Origin: Azorinus chamasolen
Taxonomy: Eukaryota; Mollusca; Bivalvia; Cardiida; Solecurtidae
Reading direction: 5' to 3'
Length of the DNA: 64,000 bases
Assembly: GCA_963576725.1 (NCBI GenBank)
Contig: OY755246.1
Location: 71,230,371 to 71,294,370, forward strand
How positions within the stretch are numbered: position 1 is the stretch's first letter; every line of letters starts with the position of its first letter. The notes beneath the pieces are model-generated. The model searched no databases, was not told the origin of the DNA, and saw only the letters and a program-made list of their open reading frames with translations. Position numbers and translations under genes: made by a program. Shown piece after piece: positions 22,701 through 30,894 of the stretch.

Positions 22701-22932
22701 TTAACCTTTTTACCTGACAGTGACTTCTTTTGACACCTTTGCAAACAGAGTAGACCCAGGTCTAATGGCTCCTGTATGAACCGTCTGATCATGGTCTGTG
22801 GTTTGCTTATGGTATAATATAGATCTGAATATAGTTTCTGCCATGGCAAAAACATATAAAATAAAAATTCAGCAAATAACTATTCATGGTGTGATGATTT
22901 CTTCTGTAGATATTCATCAGGTAAATGGTTAA
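22701..22932. repeat. FB-family element, full-length
   Basis: It runs from TTAACCTTTTTACCTG to GATATTCATCAGGTAAATGG TTAA, with GCAAACAGAGTAGACCCAGG, TCCTGTATGAACCGTCTGAT and TTCTGCCATGGCAAAAAC. Confidence 0.75.
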
Positions 22933-22957
22933 GGACTTCACTTGTTTGATGCTAATT

Positions 22958-23135
22958 ATACCCCCACAAACAAAGTTTGAGAGGGGGTATATAGGAGTCA
23001 GTGTGTTGGTCGGTCGGTCGGTCTGTCTATCGATCTGTCCGTCTGTGGCACAACCTAGCACAAATTTTGTTTGATTTGCGATCAAGGCAGCTGAGCAGGG
23101 GTATTTGATCACCTTTAGTGATGGCACTAGTTTGT
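22958..23135. repeat. Short GGGGGTAT-type element with CGGTCGGT run
   Basis: It begins ATTATACCCCCACAAACAAA and ends GGGGTATTTGATCACCTTTA GTGATGGCACTAGTTT. It contains four GGTC/GGTCG units. It shares both ends with 20085-21240. Confidence 0.65.
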
Positions 23136-23339
23136 TTTGTTTTTAGATTGGTAAAAATATGAAAGTGAAAAATATGAGATGTGTCTATTGTGCTTCAACT
23201 CCCATCAAAAACTAATTAAAAGTTGAGTTTTTGTTTGAAATTAATTGTACCTTTAGGTTAAGGCCTCTGTGCATTCGATCATTGTATTTTGGAAACTGAC
23301 AACATATGCTGGAAAAAGAGTATTGGTATTTGTAAACAG

Positions 23340-23890
23340 TGTAGACACAGTTTGTTAAAAATGGCAAAGTTTTGGAAATAGTGACCTTGACCTGATTACA
23401 TGTATCCTTATATCAAGTGAAAGGCATTCACCCAAGCTATCTGCATACCGAATATGAATGGTCTAGCTGAAGTAATTCAAAAGTTATAAACAATGTTAAA
23501 GTTTTGTTAACGACAGAAAAGTTTTGGAAATAGTGAACTTGACCTTGACCTGATTTCATATATCCTTATGTCAAGTGAAAGGCCTTCACCCAAGCTATCT
23601 GTATACCAAAGGTGAATTGCCTAGTATTTGTAGTTCAGAAGTTATAGCAAAGTTAAAGTTTGTTAAAAATGGCAAAGTTTTCGAAATAGTGACCTTGACC
23701 TGATTTCATGTATCCTTGTATCAAGTGAAAGGCCTTCACCCAAGCTATCTGCATACCAAATATGAATGGTCTAGCTTAAGAAATCAGAAGTTATAAGCAA
23801 TGTTAAAGTTTTGTTAACGACCGCCCGCCCGCCCAGTTTTCGCCAAACTATAAGCAGAGATTTTTCTTGAAAAATCTGGCTAAAAACTAG
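23340..23890. repeat. Dispersed ~150-bp-unit element, opposite orientation to 10785-11610
   Basis: Three units contain GTGACCTTGACCTGATTTCA, CAAGTGAAAGGCCTTCACCC and AAGCTATCTGCATACC. The end, CCGCCCGCCCGCCCAGTTTT CGCC..GATTTTTCTTGAAAAATC, is the reverse complement of the 10785 start. Confidence 0.75.
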
Positions 23891-24440
23891 AATTGTGTTC
23901 ATAGGACATGAATGTTAAAAGTTCCGTAAATTTGGTAAAAATGGTCACTGCAAAAAATTACTTCTGTTAAACCATCAACATTGTGAAATTTGGAGCAAAT
24001 CCATGTGGTGTACGATGGTGTGAATGTCCCGTAAATCTGGTAAAAATGGTGTTATATTGTGTATGAGGACCTGGACATATAATATATCTTCACCATATTT
24101 TATATAATGAAGAAAATTACAAAGTCCCATAACTCTGGTAAAATGGCCAAAGCATAAATTCCTTTATTTCCTTCCAATGGAGTATGAGGAGTTGAACACA
24201 CAAGATTGATTATTTTGCATTATGTTACATAGTGAAAAACCCCAATGTCCTGTTACTCTGATAAAAATGGAGAAAAAAAATCGCCATCTTTCACATTTCC
24301 CATTATTCACATGAAAATGCTCCATCTGTGAAAGTTTGAAACAAGTCCTACAAATGGTGTAGAAGGAGTTGGACACACACAATTTAATTTTCTTTGCTAC
24401 ATGTTATACAATGAAGAAACATTTCAAAGTTCAAACTGGT
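23891..24440. other. Intergenic repeat-derived sequence, no gene seen
   Basis: Three loose repeats of a roughly 150-bp phrase (CCGTAAATCTGGTAAAAATG G; GAGTTGGACACACACAATTT). No conserved protein. Confidence 0.45.
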
Positions 24441-24702
24441 AACAAGAGTACCGCATACGGTACATAATACGCCCACTTGCAAACTTTCTCTGATTCAACA
24501 TGCCTTATAAGTGTTGACATTTTCTAATCTGTATATATTGAGGTGATACTATTTTTAAAAAAAATGAAGTGAATATCTTATTAAATAAAAAAGTTACAGC
24601 TAATCCTCATATTTGCAGATTTTTGTAAAGTGCAACGGCCAGACCTCTGTAAAGACAAACTGAATCAACCTCAAAATAAACTCGGCTTCAGATTTTGTTG
24701 CT

Positions 24703-24714
24703 TGAAATATTTGT
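24703..24714. repeat. Left target-site duplication of the Penelope fold-back unit
   Basis: TGAAATATTTGT, repeated exactly at 30883-30894 on the other side of the insertion. The bases TG next to the right copy are also present in the element, so the true length may be 10-12 bp. Confidence 0.75.
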
Positions 24715-24939
24715 ACATAAATACTTAAACTGCTCTGATCTAATATTTCGACCACTAAGGGCCTTTGTCAAAGATTATCATGTCAAAATACACGTCACAT
24801 TTTTGTTACATGCATTCAGCCATAAAATCAAAGAGAATAATGTTGATCCAGCGTCGTCATGGTGACATTGGGTTGTTTTTTAAAATGTCATGACGTCATC
24901 AAAATGACGTCATCAAATGACGTCATGGGTGCAACGACG

Positions 24940-27900
24940 TCATGCATGCATTAGTGCATTATCCTCTTTGATGTTACAGCCAAATGGTCTGTAGGTTCTC
25001 AGCCTCCATATCCAATCAGTTTCATGGATCTGTCTTTCAGTTCTACATGCATGGAACATCCGTTTCAAAACTACAAATCTCACATCATCACTGCTATGAC
25101 CACCGATTCCAAAATGTCTATTTATTGGCTTCTCTCTCTCATGCCTCACATCACTCAAATGTTCTTTCATTCTCTCCCGAATTTCTCTCTCAGTTTCACC
25201 GACATACACCATTATATCGCATTTACTGCATTTAATTGCATATACTACATTTCTTTCTCTACAGTTAATATTACTTGACACATTGTAAACTGATTGCCTA
25301 TTTGTGTCACTTATACTTGACATTTCAAGAATACTGCAAGTAGCACAACCCTGTGAACAGACTGTATTGCTTGGTCTAACAATCCTGTTAGTTTTTGAAT
25401 GCACCAGTGTGTCACATAGATTTTTATCACGCCTGAATGCTACGATTGGCAGTTGTTGGAATACTTCTTTAAGCCGGTCTGATTGATGCAAAACTTTTGA
25501 ATGTTTGTTTACAATGTAATGTATATTCGGTAGCAGATTTGAATACGTCAAAACTAAAGGGACCCTATTCATTTTCCTGTTAGATCTAACTGTTTGTTTC
25601 TTTACTAATGTGGCAGATCTGTCAAGTTTATCCACCCTTACCAACTGATTTTCTATCATCCTACCACTATATCCTCTCTTCCTTAACTGACCCTTGAGTT
25701 TATTTCTTTCTCTAATATAGTCCGATTCTCTTTCACATATACGCTTAATTCTTAGTCCCAAACCATATGCTATGCTCCTTTTTGTACTAGGAGGATGGCA
25801 GGAAGAATTATTAAGGTACAGCTGTTTGTCTGTTGGTTTTACATAAATATCTGTGTATATATGACCATTGTCTATTTTAACTAGAGTATCCAGAAATTCT
25901 ATCTGATCCAAACCATATCTAAGCTCTATACTAATATTCGGGTGAATACTGTTTGCATGTTTCGCAAAATCTTCCAGTTCTTGAACTGTACCATCCCAGA
26001 TCCCGAAACCATCATCAATGAATCTCTTGTAAAACATTGGCACTTTTTTGTGTGACATCAATTCTTCATCCCATTTCCTCATATATGAACAAGCAAAATT
26101 CTTTCCTAATTTTGAACCAATTGCCACCCCATCTTTTTGTATGAAAGTGCTATCTCCAAAAGAAAATGTGTTGTTGTCTAAAACTGTTTGAATCATCTTA
26201 AGAACATTTTCTGTATCAATCAACGGATCACTTCTGTTTGCAAGGCCTTCCATACATGCATCTAGTCCCTCTTTCTTTGGGACTGATGGATACAACTTTG
26301 CTACGTCAAAACAGAACAGAATGCAATTTTCTGAAAGTGGTTCATTAATCTCTTTTAATTTGTTAATAAAATCAGTTGTATCCCTGATGTAGCTGGGTGA
26401 AGTTTCAACAAATTCACTAAGTTCATGCTCAGCAACCTCAGCTAACCTCTCAGTGGCAGTACCCATGCCACTAACTATTGTTCTAAAAGGAGCAGTTGGT
26501 TTGTGGATTTTAGGGTTCCCTTTCAATTTACCTGGTCTGGAGTACTTTGGGATAAGATACTGTTTCATTTCTTTTGATATGGCACCTTCCCTAAACATTT
26601 TGTTTACTAGCTTTTTCACTTCTTTCAGGCTTATTTCAGTTCGGTCACTATTAGTTGCCTCATACGAATCACTTGTTAAAACCTCTTTTTTCATTGACTC
26701 TATGTATACTTCCTTATCTAAAACAACTATACCTGAGCCCTTGTCTGCAGGTCTGATCACTATGTTTTCATTGTGCAAAAGTTCATAAAAAGCTTCTTTC
26801 TCATCCTTCGATATATTTAGCTGACTATTCTTTTTCAAACTATTGACTATGTCATTCTTAACCAGTTCTATATATAGGTCAAGATGCCTGTCCCTGCCTG
26901 AATTTGGTGTGAAGTTTCTATCTTTCTTCACTTTAAATTTATCACTAATATGATCATTATCGTCATCATGTAGATCTACACTATCATTTTCAAAGAAATA
27001 CTCTTTCAGTCTCATTTGTCTTTCCCATTCAGAAAGATCTGATAACAGTTTTACCTTGTCTATTTTTGTCCTAGATGGTATAAATTTTAAACCCTTTTCT
27101 AAAAGTAATTCTTGTGCATTAGTAAGTGGGTAGCTAGACATGTTAATAACTGATGTATCCTTATTTCTTTTATTTTCTGTAATGTTTTTGGTTGCGTAAT
27201 CAGACTTAGAACGACTCTTGACACTAGAAAATTTCCTTTTGCCCAATCTTGTTTTTATTCTAGAAATTTCCGGTGGCATAGTGGTTTGGCTTTTTGTCTC
27301 CAATACATCATATCCTTTTCCTGCAAAAACTGAAATTTCTGAAGCTGTAGGATTTTCAAACCAATCTACTGAAATGTTGGGTTTTTTACTTCCTGCAATT
27401 GGATTAACATTTGGCAAAGAACTATCGGTAACAACTAAACTAAAATGGTGATTTTCAAGAAGAAGACTTACCCCTCTGTTTCCACTCTCACACTTCTCAT
27501 TTACAAACCTGTGCCAATTATTGTATTTCCTATCATATGTCACGATGATAGGTATGCAATATAAATCAGTAGCAGCGTGAAGTTCTGCCTCAGTAGCCCA
27601 CGATGATACTCTGCCATCAGTAAATAACTGATTTCTGATATGAGTTTCAATATCATCGTCTACCAAGTGTCTGTATGACTGCTTATTCACATGCATGAAA
27701 TTATTCAGTTCCTTTCTGATGGTCTCGTGTTGAAACTGAGTTCCATAGAAATACTGACTTAAACACCTATAAAAACAATTGCCATCCTTCACAATATTAA
27801 CAACTCTGTATCCTGGCTCTGAGGTCGATGCATGATTGAGTTCCTGCAAAGAATGCCATTTTTTTGACTTAACAACGTCCAATCTCGCCTTTTCTCTTAT

Positions 27901-28014
27901 CTTCCATGCATTGATCTCATCTCCAGAAACAGAATCAATTACACTAGATAGCTTTTCCACTTCCGATCCAATCTCCAAAGATTTCCTTTCACATGCTTCT
28001 CTGACAATTTCCAT
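24940..28014 (-). CDS. Penelope-like element polyprotein: OTU protease domain + reverse transcriptase + GIY-YIG endonuclease
   Basis: 1024 residues. Residues ~70-195 look like an OTU-family cysteine protease: D77-G-N-C80-F with catalytic Asp/Cys, and a candidate His in NHHFSLVV (189-190). Residues ~415-740 are a reverse transcriptase of the Penelope type: RPADKGSGIVVLD (421-433), NPKIHKP, motif A CFDVAKLYPSVP (568-579), motif B GVAIGSKLGKNFA (629-641), motif C RFIDDGF (664-670). Next comes a Cys-rich linker (C886, C890, C893, C918) and a GIY-YIG nuclease: VVYAIKC (923-929), YVGET (937-941), R948, E951-H952. This layout, RT then C-terminal GIY-YIG, is the canonical Penelope order; the N-terminal OTU domain is the unusual part. 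The start ATG at 28014 may be downstream of the true start because a small frame overlaps it (next entry). Confidence 0.92.
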   Translation of the reverse strand: MEIVREACERKSLEIGSEVEKLSSVIDSVSGDEINAWKIREKARLDVVKSKKWHSLQELNHASTSEPGYRVVNIVKDGNCFYRCLSQYFYGTQFQHETIRKELNNFMHVNKQSYRHLVDDDIETHIRNQLFTDGRVSSWATEAELHAATDLYCIPIIVTYDRKYNNWHRFVNEKCESGNRGVSLLLENHHFSLVVTDSSLPNVNPIAGSKKPNISVDWFENPTASEISVFAGKGYDVLETKSQTTMPPEISRIKTRLGKRKFSSVKSRSKSDYATKNITENKRNKDTSVINMSSYPLTNAQELLLEKGLKFIPSRTKIDKVKLLSDLSEWERQMRLKEYFFENDSVDLHDDDNDHISDKFKVKKDRNFTPNSGRDRHLDLYIELVKNDIVNSLKKNSQLNISKDEKEAFYELLHNENIVIRPADKGSGIVVLDKEVYIESMKKEVLTSDSYEATNSDRTEISLKEVKKLVNKMFREGAISKEMKQYLIPKYSRPGKLKGNPKIHKPTAPFRTIVSGMGTATERLAEVAEHELSEFVETSPSYIRDTTDFINKLKEINEPLSENCILFCFDVAKLYPSVPKKEGLDACMEGLANRSDPLIDTENVLKMIQTVLDNNTFSFGDSTFIQKDGVAIGSKLGKNFACSYMRKWDEELMSHKKVPMFYKRFIDDGFGIWDGTVQELEDFAKHANSIHPNISIELRYGLDQIEFLDTLVKIDNGHIYTDIYVKPTDKQLYLNNSSCHPPSTKRSIAYGLGLRIKRICERESDYIRERNKLKGQLRKRGYSGRMIENQLVRVDKLDRSATLVKKQTVRSNRKMNRVPLVLTYSNLLPNIHYIVNKHSKVLHQSDRLKEVFQQLPIVAFRRDKNLCDTLVHSKTNRIVRPSNTVCSQGCATCSILEMSSISDTNRQSVYNVSSNINCRERNVVYAIKCSKCDIMVYVGETEREIRERMKEHLSDVRHEREKPINRHFGIGGHSSDDVRFVVLKRMFHACRTERQIHETDWIWRLRTYRPFGCNIKEDNALMHA

Positions 28015-28255
28015 CAGTTTTAAAGAGCATCTTCTTCACTTTCCTACAACACTCGAATTCCTTTTCACTAGCATCCATTTGCATATCCCACTTTATCCTG
28101 AAACCTTTCGGAATTATAGAGGCTCGACTACAACTCGATAGAAACTCCAAATGACTTTCATATCGAGTTGTTTTTCCACAGCATTCCTCAACCAAACGTG
28201 CTTTATCCATGATATCTCCAAGGAGCACAAATTCACAATGAAGTAAATATTCCAA
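27989..28255 (-). CDS. Small 5' frame of the Penelope-like element (88 codons, overlaps the main frame by 26 nt)
   Basis: It encodes MEYLLHCEFVLLGDI then MDKARLVEECCGKTTRYESH and LEFLSSCSRASIIPKGFRIK; the internal MDKARL (28210) is the likelier start. The sequence, an Arg-rich helix then IIPKGFRIKW, resembles the N-terminal leader seen in other Penelope-type proteins (recognised from memory of the family, not searched). It is in the +1 register relative to the main frame, with the overlap at CTCTTTAAAACTGATGG. So either the protein is continuous through a +1 frameshift, or a 1-nt indel has split a once single frame, or these are two proteins. Confidence 0.6.
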   Translation of the reverse strand: MEYLLHCEFVLLGDIMDKARLVEECCGKTTRYESHLEFLSSCSRASIIPKGFRIKWDMQMDASEKEFECCRKVKKMLFKTDGNCQRSM

Positions 28256-28262
28256 AATAGGG

Positions 28263-28613
28263 AATTAATATAATACATAAATACTTAAACTGCTCTGATC
28301 TAATATTTCGACCACTAAGGGCCTTTGTCAAAGATTATCATGTCAAAATACACGTCACATTTTTGTTACATGCATTCAGCATAAAATCAAAGAGAATAAT
28401 GTTGATCCAGCGTCGTCATGGTGACATTGGGTTGTTTTTTAAATGTCATGACGTCATCAAATGACGTCATCAAATGACGTCATGGGTGCAACGACGTCAT
28501 GCATGCATTAGCGCATTATCCTCTTTGATGTTACAGCCAAATGGTCTGTAGGTTCTCAGCCTCCATATCCAATCAGTTTCATGGATCTGTCTTTCAGTTC
28601 TACATGCATGGAA
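28263..28613 (-). mobile_element. Penelope-like element copy B, 3' end only
   Basis: It contains the last ~35 codons of the main frame (from the codon region FHACRTERQ onward), the 3' UTR and the terminal region, continuing directly into copy A's 5' region. It differs from A and C at several points (for example CAGCATAAAATC versus CAGCCATAAAATC, and one TCAAATG versus TCAAAATG), so it is an independent copy. It is truncated at 28613 and joined through an A-run to inverted copy C. Confidence 0.85.
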
Positions 28614-28619
28614 AAAAAA

Positions 28620-30618
28620 TGAGGCAACTAATAGTGACCGAACTGAAATAAGCCTGAAAGAAGTGAAAAAGCTAGTAAACAAAATGTTTAGGGAAGGTGC
28701 CATATCAAAAGANNNNNNNNNNNNNNNNNNNNNNNNNNNNNNNNNNNNNNNNNNNNNNNNNNNNNNNNNNNNNNNNNNNNNNNNNNNNNNNNNNNNNNNN
28801 NNNNNNNNNNNNNNNNNNNNNNNNNNNNNNNNNNNNNNNNNNNNNNNNNNNNNNNNNNNNNNNNNNNNNNNNNNNNNNNNNNNNNNNNNNNNNNNNNNNN
28901 NNNNNNNNNNNNACCGAACTGAAATAAGCCTGAAAGAAGTGAAAAAGCTAGTAAACAAAATGTTTAGGGAAGGTGCCATATCAAAAGAAATGAAACAGTA
29001 TCTTATCCCAAAGTACTCCAGACCAGGTAAATTGAAAGGGAACCCTTAAATCCACAAACCAACTGCTCCTTTTAGAACAATAGTTAGTGGCATGGGTACT
29101 GCCACTGAGAGGTTAGCTGAGGTTGCTGAGCATGAACTTAGTGAATTTGTTGAAACTTCACCCAGCTACATCAGGGATACAACTGATTTTATTAACAAAT
29201 TAAAAGAGATTAATGAACCACTTTCAGAAAATTGCATTCTGTTCTGTTTTGACGTAGCAAAGTTGTATCCATCAGTCCCAAAGAAAGAGGGACTAGATGC
29301 ATGTATGGAAGGCCTTGCAAACAGAAGTGATCCGTTGATTGATACAGAAAATGTTCTTAAGATGATTCAAACAGTTTTAGACAACAACACATTTTCTTTT
29401 GGAGATAGCACTTTCATACAAAAAGATGGGGTGGCAATTGGTTCAAAATTAGGAAAGAATTTTGCTTGTTCATATATGAGGAAATGGGATGAAGAATTGA
29501 TGTCACACAAAAAAGTGCCAATGTTTTACAAGAGATTCATTGATGATGGTTTCGGGATCTGGGATGGTACAGTTCAAGAACTGGAAGATTTTGCGAAACA
29601 TGCAAACAGTATTCACCCGAATATTAGTATAGAGCTTAGATATGGTTTGGATCAGATAGAATTTCTGGATACTCTAGTTAAAATAGACAATGGTCATATA
29701 TACACAGATATTTATGTAAAACCAACAGACAAACAGCTGTACCTTAATAATTCTTCCTGCCATCCTCCTAGTACAAAAAGGAGCATAGCATATGGTTTGG
29801 GACTAAGAATTAAGCGTATATGTGAAAGAGAATCGGACTATATTAGAGAAAGAAATAAACTCAAGGGTCAGTTAAGGAAGAGAGGATATAGTGGTAGGAT
29901 GATAGAAAATCAGTTGGTAAGGGTGGATAAACTTGACAGATCTGCCACATTAGTAAAGAAACAAACAGTTAGATCTAACAGGAAAATGAATAGGGTCCCT
30001 TTAGTTTTGACGTATTCAAATCTGCTACCGAATATACATTACATTGTAAACAAACATTCAAAAGTTTTGCATCAATCAGACCGGCTTAAAGAAGTATTCC
30101 AACAACTGCCAATCGTAGCATTCAGGCGTGATAAAAATCTATGTGACACACTGGTGCATTCAAAAACTAACAGGATTGTTAGACCAAGCAATACAGTCTG
30201 TTCACAGGGTTGTGCTACTTGCAGTATTCTTGAAATGTCAAGTATAAGTGACACAAATAGGCAATCAGTTTACAATGTGTCAAGTAATATTAACTGTAGA
30301 GAAAGAAATGTAGTATATGCAATTAAATGCAGTAAATGCGATATAATGGTGTATGTCGGTGAAACTGAGAGAGAAATTCGGGAGAGAATGAAAGAACATT
30401 TGAGTGATGTGAGGCATGAGAGAGAGAAGCCAATAAATAGACATTTTGGAATCGGTGGTCATAGCAGTGATGATGTGAGATTTGTAGTTTTGAAACGGAT
30501 GTTCCATGCATGTAGAACTGAAAGACAGATCCATGAAACTGATTGGATATGGAGGCTGAGAACCTACAGACCATTTGGCTGTAACATCAAAGAGGATAAT
30601 GCGCTAATGCATGCATGA
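28620..30618 (+). pseudogene. Truncated RT/GIY-YIG frame of copy C with one nonsense change
   Basis: After the gap the frame reads the same as copy A except for TAA at 29047-29049, where copy A has AAA (Lys in NPKIHKP); one A-to-T change accounts for it. The 508 codons from 29092 to 30618 are identical in protein to residues 517-1024 of copy A, with RT motifs A-C and the nuclease intact. It lacks the OTU domain and the RT N-terminus, so it is non-functional alone. Confidence 0.88.
28713..28912. other. Assembly gap, exactly 200 N
   Basis: 200 Ns inside copy C. The 76 nt on the left (28637-28712) are repeated exactly on the right (28913-28988), so the gap probably marks two contig ends that overlap and were not merged. 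The real missing length may be zero. Confidence 0.95.
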
Positions 30619-30786
30619 CGTCGTTGCACCCATGACGTCATTTGATGACGTCATTTTGATGACGTCATGACATTTTAAAAAACAACCCAATGTCACCATG
30701 ACGACGCTGGATCAACATTATTCTCTTTGATTTTATGGCTGAATGCATGTAACAAAAATGTGACGTGTATTTTGACATGATAATCT

Positions 30787-30816
30787 TTGACAAAGGCCCT
30801 TAGTGGTCGAAATATT
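30787..30816 (+). ncRNA. Candidate degenerate hammerhead-ribozyme-like motif in the Penelope terminal region
   Basis: The sequence has TTGACAA-A, then a 4-bp stem GGCC/GGTC around CTTAGT, then GAAA and AATATT. The layout matches box CUGANGA, stem II, then GAAA of the hammerheads known in Penelope-like elements, except that C3 and G8 are replaced by U and A (which could still pair). Copies are on the minus strand at 24742-24771 and 28302-28331 and on both strands of 46832-46909. Confidence 0.35.
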
Positions 30817-30882
30817 AGATCAGAGCAGTTTAAGTATTTATGTATTATATTAATTCCCTATTTTGGAATATTTACTTCATTG

Positions 30883-30894
30883 TGAAATATTTGT
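30883..30894. repeat. Right target-site duplication of the Penelope fold-back unit
   Basis: TGAAATATTTGT, identical to 24703-24714. Confidence 0.75.

Larger units (their letters stand above)
24715..28276 (-). mobile_element. Penelope-like retroelement, copy A (full length)
   Basis: On the minus strand it has a 5' region, a small 5' frame (28255-27989), a 1024-codon main frame (28014-24940), a 3' UTR with four TGACGTCA palindromes, and a terminal region (pLTR-like) with the stem-loop GGCC-CTTAGT-GGTC followed by GAAA. Upstream it abuts the 3' end of copy B in the same orientation, the tandem layout known for Penelope elements. Its frame is intact, and it is almost identical to inverted copy C, so the insertion is young. 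Confidence 0.9.
28620..30882 (+). mobile_element. Penelope-like element copy C, 5'-truncated, opposite orientation
   Basis: It begins at the codons corresponding to residue ~452 of copy A, includes the assembly gap, and runs through the end of the frame (30616-30618), the CRE-rich 3' UTR and the terminal region. It then carries about 39 bp more (ATTATATTAATTCCCTATTT TGGAATATTTACTTC...), which is the start of the next unit's 5' region. Such a 30-40-bp 'tail' is known for Penelope elements. It ends at the 12-bp duplication. Confidence 0.88.

Noticed and set aside
26453..26788. Frames antisense to the Penelope polyprotein (also at 24984, 25024, 27218, 27836)
   Set aside because: Shadows of a long, clearly homologous frame on the other strand.
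28497..28979. Frames running through the N gap
   Set aside because: They depend on 66-90 unknown residues; the real content is pieces of copies B and C.
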